Below are positions 9,666 through 18,640 of a DNA stretch of 64,000 nt, piece after piece. The position numbers were made by a program, and so were the translations under genes. Under the pieces are notes generated by a model. The model was given only the letters and a program-made list of their open reading frames with translations, made no database searches and had not been told where the DNA came from. Position 1 is the first letter of the stretch; each line of letters begins with the position of its first letter. Source of the stretch: Clostridia bacterium (GTDB lineage: Bacteria > Bacillota > Clostridia > Lachnospirales > Lachnospiraceae); the NCBI GenBank assembly GCA_910574475.1, contig CAJTAT010000002.1, positions 380,079-444,078 of the forward strand, read 5' to 3'.

Positions 9666-9974
9666 TTACTCAGTTGCTTTAAACAAAATCTCATCCTCAT
9701 AAACCAAACCCAGGCGTTCTTTTGCCACTTCTTCCACATATTTTTTGGTCTGGACATATTTCTTAAGCTCCTCGATCTCTTCCGTTCTCTTTTGTTCTTT
9801 TTCTATCTCAGCCAGCAATTGTTCTTCTTTCTGCTGATAAGCTTCATATTTTTTTTGTAGTTTCAGTTTTCCAAAAGAAGCCACGAGCAGCAGGCATAAA
9901 ACTGTCAGAATAACGATACGCAACTCTAACCTTTTTCTTCTCTTCCACGCGCGTCTTGTCTTATTCACCCGCAA
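9666..9974 (-). CDS. divIC: DivIC/FtsL-like septum formation initiator
   Basis: DivIC is a bitopic division protein acting at the septum with FtsL and DivIB. The 102-residue sequence has a basic cytoplasmic N-terminus, one membrane helix (about 18-36) and a long charged extracellular coiled coil rich in Glu, Lys and Gln. It ends with the DivIC-like RLGLVYEDEILFKATE segment. Size and position between yabQ and spoIIE fit DivIC. The S1-domain gene that usually follows it in Bacillus is absent here. Confidence 0.88.
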   Translation of the reverse strand: MRVNKTRRAWKRRKRLELRIVILTVLCLLLVASFGKLKLQKKYEAYQQKEEQLLAEIEKEQKRTEEIEELKKYVQTKKYVEEVAKERLGLVYEDEILFKATE

Positions 9975-10013
9975 CTCCTCCTTTCCATCACAAATCTTTC
10001 CATTCTGAAAATA

Positions 10014-10355
10014 CTATTTTGAATTCATTATAAACCTTTTAACAGAACTATGCAATTTTTTTCTAATTCTATTTAATAACTTTAAAAATTGCAAATACAA
10101 TAACATTCCCATTATCACGGCAGCTATGGCAAAGCCCCGTATCGCTCCACTATTCTCCAGGTATAACATACGAAAAATCAACACACCACATACCAGCCAG
10201 TACAGAATGTCCTCAATAGCCACAGCCGTAATGTTGTGAGGAATAAGCCGGCGGAAAATACGAATGATATCGTAGAGGACCATCATCAAAATTCCCCAGA
10301 GAAACGCTGTACCGAAAAATCGTAATTCCAGTATAATTCCTTCACTCATAGGCAC
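10014..10355 (-). CDS. yabQ: Spore cortex biosynthesis protein YabQ
   Basis: YabQ is a mother-cell membrane protein needed for spore cortex formation. The 113-residue protein has three or four hydrophobic segments and the family pattern FFGTAFLWGILMMVLYDIIRI near the start. Its ATG region overlaps the yabP stop by one base, so the pair is probably co-translated. It is followed by divIC. SigE control is known for the family, but no SigE promoter was identified here. Confidence 0.87.
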   Translation of the reverse strand: MPMSEGIILELRFFGTAFLWGILMMVLYDIIRIFRRLIPHNITAVAIEDILYWLVCGVLIFRMLYLENSGAIRGFAIAAVIMGMLLYLQFLKLLNRIRKKLHSSVKRFIMNSK

Positions 10356-10639
10356 TATTTAAACAGCCGGCCCAGAAGGGAGGCCCCTGCCTTTTGGAAA
10401 TCTGCCACATCAGAATAAGCCAAACTGTCGATGCGTCCCTCAATGTCCACTTCGCCCTTTTCCAAGGTCAGGCGGTTCACATGCAAATCAGCACCCTTGA
10501 TGGTCAACATACCTTGCTCTGTCTCCAGTAGGATTTCTGCAATGTCAAAAGAAATCACATCTGTCACCCCACTGATAGTACCTGTCCGTCTATTGTTGAA
10601 CAAAAGCTTATGCGCCTTTGAATACTGCTTCTCTTCCAA
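10355..10639 (-). CDS. yabP: Sporulation protein YabP
   Basis: YabP is a small soluble SigE-dependent protein required for normal cortex or coat assembly. The 94-residue protein shows the family segments RLLFNNRRTGTISGV-like near the start and DVISFDIAEILLET in the middle. A TTG start at 10639 is used here because AGGAGGT lies 10 bases upstream and no ATG fits. That ribosome-binding site is buried in the 3' arm of a long hairpin. yabQ follows with a one-base overlap. Confidence 0.85.
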   Translation of the reverse strand: MEEKQYSKAHKLLFNNRRTGTISGVTDVISFDIAEILLETEQGMLTIKGADLHVNRLTLEKGEVDIEGRIDSLAYSDVADFQKAGASLLGRLFK

Positions 10640-10652
10640 ATAAAAAGACCTC

Positions 10653-10699
10653 CTAACATTTAACCTATTGTTAAATATATTAAGAGGTCTCGCTTTTTA
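10653..10699 (-). promoter_or_regulatory. Hairpin covering the yabP ribosome-binding site
   Basis: Between rqcP and yabP the minus strand can fold an imperfect stem. AGACCTC and TTTAAC in the 5' arm pair with GTTAAA and GAGGTCT in the 3' arm. The yabP Shine-Dalgarno AGGAGG lies in the 3' arm, followed by TTTTTATTTG. It may act as an attenuator or terminator, or mask the ribosome-binding site. Confidence 0.6.
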
Positions 10700-10707
10700 T
10701 TCACGAT

Positions 10708-10947
10708 TTATAGATATCTGTACAGTTCTTTTGCCTCATCCTTTTTCATAGTTTCCTGAATATCAAGAACTTCTACCTTTACAGACTTTGTCCCAAACTG
10801 TATCTCTATCACGTCCCCAACCTTAACATTCACAGACGCTTTGGCCGTCTTACCATTGACCAGTACTCTTCCTGCGTCACAGGCTTCATTAGCCACAGTC
10901 CTCCGCTTAATCAGGCGGGAGATCTTTAAATATTTATCTAATCTCAT
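10708..10947 (-). CDS. rqcP: S4-domain RNA-binding protein RqcP (YabO/Hsp15 family)
   Basis: RqcP binds stalled 50S subunits in the ribosome quality control pathway with RqcH. The 79-residue protein is almost only an S4 domain: MRLDKYLKISRLIKRR, then DAGRVLVNG, then a VKVGDVIEI strand. Length and position between HU and yabP match Bacillus yabO. The ATG lies six bases after the HU stop, so it is part of the HU operon. Confidence 0.92.
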   Translation of the reverse strand: MRLDKYLKISRLIKRRTVANEACDAGRVLVNGKTAKASVNVKVGDVIEIQFGTKSVKVEVLDIQETMKKDEAKELYRYL

Positions 10948-10953
10948 AAATTA

Positions 10954-11226
10954 TTAATTCAGAGCATCCTTTAAAGCTTTTCCTGCTTTGAATCTTGGAG
11001 CTTTGGAAGCTGCAATCTGCATGCTCTTTCCAGTCTGCGGATTTCTTCCCTCTCTTGCAGCTCTCTCAACAGCTTCAAAGGTACCAAAACCTACAAGCTG
11101 AATCCTCTCACCTTTCTTTAACTCTTCTGCCACAACATCAGTAAAAGCTTTTAAAGCCTTCTCTGCATCTTTTTTGGATAATTCAGTCTTTTCAGCAATT
11201 GCTGATACTAATTCCATTCTGTTCAT
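10954..11226 (-). CDS. hup: HU family DNA-binding protein
   Basis: HU is the abundant histone-like protein that bends and compacts DNA as a dimer. The 90-residue sequence has the HU fold and the DNA-binding arm GFGTFEAVERAAREGRNPQT, with the standard length. AGGAGGAATTAGCCG precedes the ATG at 11226. A near-consensus promoter lies about 75 bases upstream, which fits high expression. rqcP follows directly. Confidence 0.96.
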   Translation of the reverse strand: MNRMELVSAIAEKTELSKKDAEKALKAFTDVVAEELKKGERIQLVGFGTFEAVERAAREGRNPQTGKSMQIAASKAPRFKAGKALKDALN

Positions 11227-11294
11227 CGGCTAATTCCTCCTGTTTATTCATTCATCGATATGTCTGTGTGTGCGTTTTTCATATCTATTTCCTA

Positions 11295-11323
11295 TTTATA
11301 CTCGTTTCTCCTGCATTTGTCAA
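11295..11323 (-). promoter_or_regulatory. SigA promoter of the HU operon
   Basis: A perfect TTGACA (11318-11323) and TATAAA (11295-11300) are separated by 17 bases on the minus strand. The remaining bases of the gap to mazG (to 11424) are A/T-rich with no gene. Confidence 0.75.
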
Positions 11324-11424
11324 GGATTTTAAAACATTTCTGGATTAAATTTGGCAACTGTCTAAGTATTTTAATATTAATAATTAAAAATGAGAAAATT
11401 TTACATATATCTACAAAATAATCC

Positions 11425-11817
11425 CTAAGATATACGTCCTTCTTTCTCTTGCCGCTTCACAGCTTCCCAACTGGCCAGCCCCTCCTCTGGTGTGAGAGCC
11501 TTTTGGTCGCCAAACACGTGGGGATGTCGCCGTACCAGCTTCTTTGCCAGCATGTCTACCACATCTTCTATTGTAAAGCGCTTGTCCTCCGCCGCTATTT
11601 GACTGTGCATTAACACCTGAAGAAGAACATCTCCCAATTCCTCACAGAGATTCTCATCGTCATTGTTCTCAATGGCTTGAATTACCTCTTCGCTCTCCTC
11701 CCGCAGACATTTGATCATACTCTCATGAGTTTGAGCTTTGTCCCAGGGACAGCCATGATCACTGCGAAGTTCCGCTACAATACTAAGAAGTTCTTCATAC
11801 GAATATCTTTTTTCCAT
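11425..11817 (-). CDS. mazG: MazG-family nucleoside triphosphate pyrophosphohydrolase
   Basis: MazG hydrolyses NTPs and dNTPs, including damaged ones, to monophosphates. The 130-residue protein has the single-domain MazG signature: CPWDKAQTHES, then EESEEVIQAIENND, then EELGDVLLQVLMHSQIA with the acidic metal ligands. The N-terminal methylase domain found in B. subtilis YabN is absent. The start at 11817 is preferred because AGAGGAAG lies at the right distance; a longer frame starts at 11835 inside the preceding gene. Confidence 0.92.
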   Translation of the reverse strand: MEKRYSYEELLSIVAELRSDHGCPWDKAQTHESMIKCLREESEEVIQAIENNDDENLCEELGDVLLQVLMHSQIAAEDKRFTIEDVVDMLAKKLVRRHPHVFGDQKALTPEEGLASWEAVKRQEKEGRIS

Positions 11818-11827
11818 TTGTCTTCCT

Positions 11828-13510
11828 CTAAGCAAAAATCGGCTTTAGTGCTTCTGCAAGAGTGTCTTTCTGGGCCTGGGCCTCTGTCAAATCTTTTCCC
11901 AGCGTGGTAAAGTAGGTCTTAATCTTAGGTTCTGTGCCCGATGGGCGGACAATCACCTCTGCGCCTCCTTCCAACTTATAGATCAGCACGTTTGCTGCTG
12001 GAAGGCCTGTCTCTGCCGGATTCTTAAGGTCTGTCACTTTTGCCACAGCATAGCCGCCAATCTCTGAAGGAGGATTCTTGCGCAAATCATCCATAATTCC
12101 AGTCATCTTATCCATACCAGATAATCCCGGGAATTCAAAGCTGTCTACTTTATTTAGATAACGGCCATATTTATCATAAATCTCTTCCAGTCTCTGCTTA
12201 ATAGAAGATCCAATGCTTCTATAATAAGCTGCCATCTCACAGATGAGCATAGAACCGATAATAGCGTCTTTGTCACGCACATAGGGACCCGCAAGATATC
12301 CATAGCTCTCCTCAAAGCCGAAGATAAAACGCTCAACTTCCCCGGCTGCCTCAAGATTCGCAATCTGATCGCCGATCCATTTGAAGCCCGTCAACACACT
12401 TCTGAGTTCTACTCCATAATTCTTCGCCACTGCATCTGCCAGAGGCGTGGAGACAATAGATTTTACTGCAACTGCTTTCTCAGGCATAGTTCCATTTTCA
12501 ATACGAGCTGCACAGATATAGTCTAGAAGAAGAACTCCCACTTCATTGCCAGATACAAGCTCATACGTTCCATCCGGGCATTTCATAGCAATGCCCACCC
12601 GATCTGCGTCGGGATCTGTTGCCAACATCAAGTCAGCGCCTGTCTTTTTCGCCAATTCCAGTCCCAGGCGAAGAGCCTCAAAAATCTCTGGGTTCGGATA
12701 GGGACAGGTGGTAAAATTGCCATCTGGATACTGTTGTTCCGGGACAATGGTAATATCCGTAATGCCGATATCCTTAAGCACCCGTGTAACGGGAACGAGA
12801 CCAGAGCCATTCAGAGGAGAGTACACTAGCTTTAAGCCAGCAGTCTCACAGATACCTGGCCGTACACTGCGGGCTTTGATGGCATCGTAAAGAGCCTCCT
12901 TGCAGTCATCTCCTACATATTCTATCAATCCTGCTGCCATTCCTTCCTCAAAAGCCATCATTTTAGCTCCTGTCAGAATGTCTGTCTTCTGGATCTCAGC
13001 GTATACAATATCAGCAGCTTCATCTGTCATCTGGCATCCGTCGGGCCCATATGCCTTATAGCCGTTATATTTTGCTGGATTGTGGGAGGCAGTCACCATG
13101 ATACCAGCATTTGCCTTATAGTATCGGGTAGCAAAGCTCAGAGCTGGCACTGGCATCAATGCGTCATAGATGCGGACTTTAATACCGTTTGCAGCCAGCA
13201 CGCAGGCTGCAGTCTTTGCAAACACATCGCTGTTAATGCGGCTGTCATAACTGATAGCTACCAACTGATTTCCTCCCTGGGTTTTCACCCAGTTGGCAAG
13301 TCCCTGGGTAGCTTGGCGCACTACATAGATATTCATACGGTTTGTTCCTGCTCCCAGAACCCCGCGCAGCCCGGCAGTACCAAATTTTAATGCCACAGCA
13401 AAGCGGTCTTTGATTTCTTCATCCTTTCCATTAATGGACTCCAACTCTTCTTTTAAAGCTGGATCTTCCAGATCTGCTTCCATCCAACGTTTGTAATCTT
13501 CTACATACAT
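11828..13510 (-). CDS. pgcA: Phosphoglucomutase/phosphomannomutase
   Basis: The enzyme interconverts hexose 1- and 6-phosphates through a phosphoserine. The roughly 560-residue protein has the active-site serine loop TASHNPAKYNGYK, the metal loop DPDADRVGIA and the C-terminal phosphate-binding RPSGTEPKIK. The ATG at 13510 is chosen because GAAGGTGGGG lies just upstream; a TTG at 13531 would extend it by seven residues. Whether glucose or mannose phosphate is preferred cannot be seen. Confidence 0.93.
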   Translation of the reverse strand: MYVEDYKRWMEADLEDPALKEELESINGKDEEIKDRFAVALKFGTAGLRGVLGAGTNRMNIYVVRQATQGLANWVKTQGGNQLVAISYDSRINSDVFAKTAACVLAANGIKVRIYDALMPVPALSFATRYYKANAGIMVTASHNPAKYNGYKAYGPDGCQMTDEAADIVYAEIQKTDILTGAKMMAFEEGMAAGLIEYVGDDCKEALYDAIKARSVRPGICETAGLKLVYSPLNGSGLVPVTRVLKDIGITDITIVPEQQYPDGNFTTCPYPNPEIFEALRLGLELAKKTGADLMLATDPDADRVGIAMKCPDGTYELVSGNEVGVLLLDYICAARIENGTMPEKAVAVKSIVSTPLADAVAKNYGVELRSVLTGFKWIGDQIANLEAAGEVERFIFGFEESYGYLAGPYVRDKDAIIGSMLICEMAAYYRSIGSSIKQRLEEIYDKYGRYLNKVDSFEFPGLSGMDKMTGIMDDLRKNPPSEIGGYAVAKVTDLKNPAETGLPAANVLIYKLEGGAEVIVRPSGTEPKIKTYFTTLGKDLTEAQAQKDTLAEALKPIFA

Positions 13511-13591
13511 ATTTCTGCACCCCACCTTCAAAATTATGGAAGTTAAAATGCCTCCATTTATCTATGATTGTAAATAATTTGGTTATAAATG

Positions 13592-14584
13592 TCAATGTAA
13601 TAAATTCTTTAAAAGCCTTTTCCTGCCCTCTTCCTGGTCAAGAAACACTTCCAGCTTCTGGGTGCTTTTCTCTGGAATCCACGCCTTGTTGGTGTGGTAA
13701 TAGTGGTGGGCCAATTTCCAGACTTTTTCTGGATAATACAGGCAGAGCGCAAGATAAGACAATTCTTCTCCTGATAAAGAAAGTTCCCGTTCATATGCCT
13801 CCAGCATCCGTCCTGCCAGGGTTTCGTTCCAATTCTGTTTTTCCATAATTTTCCGCAGAAACAGGCAGATGTCATTTACCTGCACATTAATCTCACAGTG
13901 CTGAAAATTGACTACCGCAATATCCTGCCGATTTATCAATATATTGTGATGAATATATTCTCCATGACAAATGTGCTCCTGCTGCCAGGCCTTTTGATAA
14001 AGGCTGGCATAGGCAGACTCCTGAAGTCTTTCCAGGGCATACTGTCCCTCTTTCATAAATTTTTCCGCATATTTCAAATAGAGCAGCTCAAAATTGCATT
14101 TTTTATGTTTTGCCCTCACAAAATTCTGAACTCTCTTCAATTCCCTGTTATGCTTTTCGAACTCTTCCCGACGATCTGTTCCCAGCAGGCGATTATGCTC
14201 TTTTCCAGACACCTTCCACACATCCCGGGCAACCCGATGGATACAGCCTAAGGTTCTCATACTTTTTAGCAGATCTTCTTCGCTCTTTGTGTCACATTCT
14301 TTGCCAGAAGGCCAGTCTTTAAGCAAATAAGGCGTCTCATAATCCCCTACAGACACAAGTTCCCCCTGTCGGTTTGGCACAGCCTGATCCGTATGGCAGA
14401 CTTTTTCCTCCTCCAGTCGGGCCAACAGACATTGTTCATAGGGAAGTTTTGTCTTTGAGCCTGCAAATTGTTTTAATAATTTTAATCCCTGTTCTGTCTC
14501 CAACATTACAGCTCCGCGCCCGCCAAAGCTGCGAAGAAGTCTTATATCATACTGCTCTAAAATTTGCAGTCCTTTATCGTTCAC
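13592..14584 (-). CDS. CotS-family spore coat protein
   Basis: This 330-residue protein belongs to the CotS/YsxE/YutH group of kinase-fold spore coat proteins. It has an N-terminal lobe with GGRGAVMLETEQGLKLLK. The catalytic-loop-like HGEYIHHNIL is followed by a degraded metal-binding region, as usual in CotS proteins. A GTG start is used, preceded by GGGGGGA at 5-base spacing. It lies upstream of pgcA on the same strand. A role in the outer spore layers is inferred from family and the sporulation genes nearby. Confidence 0.8.
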   Translation of the reverse strand: MNDKGLQILEQYDIRLLRSFGGRGAVMLETEQGLKLLKQFAGSKTKLPYEQCLLARLEEEKVCHTDQAVPNRQGELVSVGDYETPYLLKDWPSGKECDTKSEEDLLKSMRTLGCIHRVARDVWKVSGKEHNRLLGTDRREEFEKHNRELKRVQNFVRAKHKKCNFELLYLKYAEKFMKEGQYALERLQESAYASLYQKAWQQEHICHGEYIHHNILINRQDIAVVNFQHCEINVQVNDICLFLRKIMEKQNWNETLAGRMLEAYERELSLSGEELSYLALCLYYPEKVWKLAHHYYHTNKAWIPEKSTQKLEVFLDQEEGRKRLLKNLLH

Positions 14585-14661
14585 AAAAATCCCCCCGTTC
14601 CTTTCAAATCTATGAAAAGAAGGGGGGAAATATACCTTAGATTTATAACGTGAAACGTTCT

Positions 14662-14684
14662 TTTATACGGGGTACCCTTTGGGT
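14662..14684. repeat. Small inverted repeat between cca and the CotS-like gene
   Basis: GTACCC and GGGTAC are separated by three T residues just after the cca stop codon. It may be a short intercistronic hairpin; no clear T tract follows. Confidence 0.4.
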
Positions 14685-14686
14685 AC

Positions 14687-16024
14687 TTAGATACATTTCA
14701 AAAGATTTTCTTTTGTGTTACACTCCGGGTTTTCAATCACCTGCTCTAATAGACGTTTTAAAGTCTCGCCAATCTCTGGCCCCGGAGAGATACCAGCCTC
14801 TATCAAATCCTTTCCTGTCACTGCCAGGTCTTTGAGAGAGAGGCAATTTTGTTCCTCTAATATTTTTTTATAGAACGCATCTATCTGAACAAGATTCTCA
14901 AGCTTCTCCTGATGCATTTTAGGATTCTGGGCCAGAATATCAGCCCGGCGTATTTTTAGATAATCCTCAAAATAGGATTCTCCAATTTTATACACAAGCC
15001 TGCGCACATTTCTCTGTGTAGGGTCGGATAGTCTGTAGTCGTGAACACGCACAAGGTGTTTGACACGTCTGATTGTCTCATTGTCGAACTTCAGGCGCCG
15101 CAAGATGCTGCCTGCCATTTCTTCTCCTACATCCCCGTGATTAGTAAAGTGGTCCACCTCATCCTCATCTGTGTTGCGCACCTTAGGTTTACCAATGTCA
15201 TGAAGCAGGATCGCCAAGCGGAGTACCTTATCTGGTTCCACTTGAGGCAGCGCTTGCAGAATGTGCTCCCCCACATAATAACAATGATGGGGATTATTCT
15301 GGGGCGTCACCATACAGACGTCAAACTCTGGCAGTATCACAGAAGTAATTCCCGTCTCATATAAGGTCCGCCATGTCTGGGGATGATCCGACGTCAATAG
15401 CTTTACTATCTCTGTCTGAATCCTTTCTGCACTGATCTTAGAAAGATTTGGGGCAAATTCAGAAATTGCCTGAAGGGTCTTTTCTTCAATCGTAAAATCA
15501 AGCTGAGCCGCAAAGCGTACAGCCCGCAAGATCCTAAGAGCGTCCTCTGTAAATCGTTCTGTGGGATCTCCCACACAGCGAATCTGTCTATTCCTTAGAT
15601 CTTCAAATCCATCAAAGGCATCAATCAGCCCTTCTGTCTCATTATATGCCATCGCATTGATGGTAAAGTCCCGTCTTTTCAGATCTTCTAAAAGATTCCT
15701 GGTAAAAGTCACTTTTTCTGGGTGACGTCCATCCTGGTATTCCCCGTCGATCCGGTAGGTTGTAACTTCAAAGCCCGTCCTCCCAAGCATCACTGTAACC
15801 GTTCCATGTTGGATCCCTGTATCAATAGTCCTGGGAAACAGTGCCTTCACCTGTTCTGGCTTTGCATTGGTTGTAATGTCCCAATCTGTAGCCGGCCGGC
15901 CCAGAATCGCATCTCTGACACAGCCGCCTACAATATAGGCTTCAAATCCGGCCTGGGTCAAACCATTTATGATTTGACTCCCTTTCTCCGGTATCTGAAT
16001 CCTCATATCCTCTTTTTTATTCAT
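14687..16024 (-). CDS. cca: CCA tRNA nucleotidyltransferase with HD domain
   Basis: The enzyme adds or repairs the 3' CCA of tRNAs. The 445-residue protein starts with the nucleotidyltransferase core (IVGGCVRDAILGRPATDWDI, containing the catalytic DWD). RRDFTINAMAY follows, then the RNA-binding head domain. An HD hydrolase domain has HDIGKPKV near residue 270. Its ATG overlaps the proS stop by one base (TAATG), so the two tRNA genes are translationally coupled. Confidence 0.94.
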   Translation of the reverse strand: MNKKEDMRIQIPEKGSQIINGLTQAGFEAYIVGGCVRDAILGRPATDWDITTNAKPEQVKALFPRTIDTGIQHGTVTVMLGRTGFEVTTYRIDGEYQDGRHPEKVTFTRNLLEDLKRRDFTINAMAYNETEGLIDAFDGFEDLRNRQIRCVGDPTERFTEDALRILRAVRFAAQLDFTIEEKTLQAISEFAPNLSKISAERIQTEIVKLLTSDHPQTWRTLYETGITSVILPEFDVCMVTPQNNPHHCYYVGEHILQALPQVEPDKVLRLAILLHDIGKPKVRNTDEDEVDHFTNHGDVGEEMAGSILRRLKFDNETIRRVKHLVRVHDYRLSDPTQRNVRRLVYKIGESYFEDYLKIRRADILAQNPKMHQEKLENLVQIDAFYKKILEEQNCLSLKDLAVTGKDLIEAGISPGPEIGETLKRLLEQVIENPECNTKENLLKCI

Positions 16025-17463
16025 TAATATGCCTTACCCCAATATACCATGGACTTGGCGGGTTTACCGCAGCAGACGCACACATCGGAAAGCTTTTCCT
16101 GCTCAAAGGGGATACACCGGGAGGTAGCCGTCGTATCTTCTTTGATCTTATCTTCACATGCCTGCTCTCCACACCACATGGCCTTTACAAATCCTGTCTT
16201 TTCTTCCAGGATCTTCACAAATTCTTCGTAGCTCTTTGCGTCGTAAGTATGGGCGTCTCTGTGCTCTCTGGCCCGCTTAAGCATTTCTTTCTGCATAGTC
16301 TCTAGTACTTCTTTAAGCTTTACAGAGAGTTCGTCCAGGGAGACAACTGTCTTCTCCCGATTGTCCCGGCGCACAATGACTGCCTGGCCTGCCTCAATAT
16401 CCTTTGGCCCAATCTCAATTCTCACAGGAATTCCCTTCATCTCTTGCTCTGAGAACTTCCATCCAGGACTCTTGTCTGAATTGTCCACTTTGACCTGATA
16501 GCCTGCCTCTATAAGCTCATCCCGAATAGCAAATGCCTTGTCAAGAACCCCCTCTTTGTGCTGGGCAATGGGAATCACCATCACCTGAACAGGTGCAATC
16601 CGTGGCGGCAGTACAAGGCCGCTGTCATCCCCATGAACCATGATAATGGCTCCAATCATACGGGTGGTCATCCCCCAAGAGGTCTGGTGTACGTATTGAA
16701 GCTTATTATCCTTATCTGTGTATTGAATTTCAAATGCTTTTGCAAATCCATCGCCAAAATTGTGACTGGTTCCAGACTGCAGTGCCTTGCCGTCATGCAT
16801 CAGGGACTCAATGGTGTAGGTCGCTTCCGCACCTGCGAATTTCTCCTTGTTGGTCTTCTGTCCCTTGATCACGGGGATCGCCAGCACTTCCTCGCAAAAG
16901 TCTGCGTAGACATTCAGCATCTGAATGGTCCGCTCCTCTGCTTCCTCAGCTGTAGCGTGAGCTGTATGCCCTTCCTGCCACAGGAATTCTCTGGAACGCA
17001 GGAAGGGACGGGTGGTCTTCTCCCAGCGCACTACAGAGCACCACTGATTATATACTTTGGGAAGATCACGATAAGACTGGATCTCCTTGGAATAAAAGTC
17101 ACAGAACAAGGTCTCTGAGGTAGGACGCACACACATGCGCTCCTGCAATGGTTCCAGACCCCCGTGTGTCACCCAGGCTACCTCCGGCGCAAAGCCTTCC
17201 ACATGATCCTTTTCTTTTTGTAAAAGGCTCTCAGGAATAAACATGGGCAGATAAACATTTTCCACGCCAGTTGCCTTGAATCGGGCATCCAGCTCCTTCT
17301 GAATATTTTCCCAGATGGCATAGCCTGCCGGCTTAATTACCATGCACCCTTTTACACTTGTATAATCTATCAGCTCTGCCTTTTTTACCACATCTGTATA
17401 CCACTGGGCAAAATCAGTGTCCATGGATGTGATTTCCTCTACCAGCTTTTTATCCTTCGCCAT
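16024..17463 (-). CDS. proS: Prolyl-tRNA synthetase, short (archaeal/eukaryotic-type) form
   Basis: The 479-residue class II synthetase charges tRNA-Pro. Motif 2 region [19 protein letters not shown] and motif 3 region [12 protein letters not shown] are evident. It lacks the long editing insertion of the bacterial-type enzyme. A C-terminal zinc-type domain ends in a CVCCGKPA segment and a final Tyr. The ATG at 17463 with GAGAGGAG is preferred over an upstream TTG at 17469. The gene is coupled to cca. Confidence 0.95.
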   Translation of the reverse strand: MAKDKKLVEEITSMDTDFAQWYTDVVKKAELIDYTSVKGCMVIKPAGYAIWENIQKELDARFKATGVENVYLPMFIPESLLQKEKDHVEGFAPEVAWVTHGGLEPLQERMCVRPTSETLFCDFYSKEIQSYRDLPKVYNQWCSVVRWEKTTRPFLRSREFLWQEGHTAHATAEEAEERTIQMLNVYADFCEEVLAIPVIKGQKTNKEKFAGAEATYTIESLMHDGKALQSGTSHNFGDGFAKAFEIQYTDKDNKLQYVHQTSWGMTTRMIGAIIMVHGDDSGLVLPPRIAPVQVMVIPIAQHKEGVLDKAFAIRDELIEAGYQVKVDNSDKSPGWKFSEQEMKGIPVRIEIGPKDIEAGQAVIVRRDNREKTVVSLDELSVKLKEVLETMQKEMLKRAREHRDAHTYDAKSYEEFVKILEEKTGFVKAMWCGEQACEDKIKEDTTATSRCIPFEQEKLSDVCVCCGKPAKSMVYWGKAY

Positions 17464-17507
17464 AATCAATCGTCTCCTCTCGCCGTTCCAAAACGTATTT
17501 AACTGTT

Positions 17508-17537
17508 ATTTTATTACCCGGATGTGGGATTTGTCAA
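17508..17537 (-). promoter_or_regulatory. SigA promoter of proS-cca
   Basis: A perfect TTGACA (17532-17537) and TAAAAT (17508-17513) are separated by 18 bases on the minus strand, about 45 bases before the proS start. Confidence 0.7.
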
Positions 17538-17568
17538 GGAAAAGCCTTTGTTATACCATATACAAAGA

Positions 17569-17605
17569 GAAAAACTACTCCCTGTGATATACGAAGTAGT
17601 TTTTC
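17569..17605 (-). terminator. Terminator of the sugar operon
   Basis: An 11-bp perfect stem (17569-17579 with 17595-17605) contains A/T runs at the foot on both strands. It sits 30 bases after the last gene of the ABC/URO-D-like operon and isolates it from proS. Confidence 0.85.
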
Positions 17606-17634
17606 TATCCATATGAATCCTGATATTCTTTTAT

Positions 17635-18621
17635 CTATTCATTCATAGCCCTCTCGAAAGCCTCTATTTGATACAAGGTATTTTCTGGCTTCTCCGGCTG
17701 CCAACCCATTTTCTCATAGTCAAAGATCTCTGGTATCAGCCCTCCTCTGCTGTCGCCGAACAATTCATAGATGTACTTGCCCTCTGCCAGGATCTCCTCC
17801 CGGGTTCCAGAGAGCCCAGCCTTCTGGTAATCCAGCGGCTGACAAAAGCAGACTTTTCCCTTGAATTCCTGTGACAGACGGGGCGGATCGTTCAGGTTCA
17901 GTTGTCCCAGATTCAGCATATCCACACCGGCCTCTATCAAATCACCTATGATTGGATATACTACGCCGCAAGTGTGAAAGAATACATCCATACCCAGTGA
18001 GTGAACCAGCTCAAACTGCTTCCGGTAATGGGGGAGAAAATGCTCCCTCCACAATTGAGGAGAGATAAAGGGCGCTCGCTGAGAACCCCAGTCGTCAAAA
18101 AGAGCGACTCCGTCAAAGCCATGCTCCTTCATAAGGCGTATGATTCGATTCTCCACTCCAAAGACAGCTTCCGCCAGACGCTTTACCTGCTCCGGTTCTT
18201 CATACAGATCAATCATCAGATTTTCGAAGCCGCGAAGCAGCATCATAACGGTGAAGCCGCTTAAGAATGTGCTTCCTAAGAGATAGCGATCTCCCACTTC
18301 TACTTCCTTCAAGCGGCGGAAGCGATCTGCCCGATCCGGATCTGGCAGGCTGTGGGCAATGTATTCGTCCAGCTTGTCCCATTCATCCAGCAGAGTAAAT
18401 CTGGGCACTCCCATAGGAGAAGATTCTCCTGGCTCAATATCCCAGGTAAACCCCCATTCCACTTCATCCTGTGCCGGCCCCATAGCCCAATCCTCACAAA
18501 CCACCAGAACCATGTCAGATTTACTCAGATCCCCATTAAAATAAAACATAGGTATCCGTTCAGGATTTTGAAAGTGAATCGCTCGCTTAACCACATCCCT
18601 GCGCGTATCATTCATTCGCAT
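17635..18621 (-). CDS. Uroporphyrinogen-decarboxylase-like protein, possible methyltransferase
   Basis: The 328-residue protein has the URO-D/MtaA TIM-barrel pattern, including DDWGSQRAPFISPQLWREHF and a His-x-Cys motif in VFFHTCGVVYPII. A further CFC lies about 40 residues on. In the corrinoid methyltransferases MtaA, MtbA and CmuA, a His-x-Cys plus distant Cys set binds zinc, so methyl transfer is possible. Uroporphyrinogen decarboxylation is unlikely because no heme genes are nearby. It is the last gene of the sugar ABC transporter operon, with GGAGGTGTA before the ATG. The substrate is unknown. Confidence 0.75.
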   Translation of the reverse strand: MRMNDTRRDVVKRAIHFQNPERIPMFYFNGDLSKSDMVLVVCEDWAMGPAQDEVEWGFTWDIEPGESSPMGVPRFTLLDEWDKLDEYIAHSLPDPDRADRFRRLKEVEVGDRYLLGSTFLSGFTVMMLLRGFENLMIDLYEEPEQVKRLAEAVFGVENRIIRLMKEHGFDGVALFDDWGSQRAPFISPQLWREHFLPHYRKQFELVHSLGMDVFFHTCGVVYPIIGDLIEAGVDMLNLGQLNLNDPPRLSQEFKGKVCFCQPLDYQKAGLSGTREEILAEGKYIYELFGDSRGGLIPEIFDYEKMGWQPEKPENTLYQIEAFERAMNE

Positions 18622-18640
18622 TACACCTCCGTTTCTTAAA

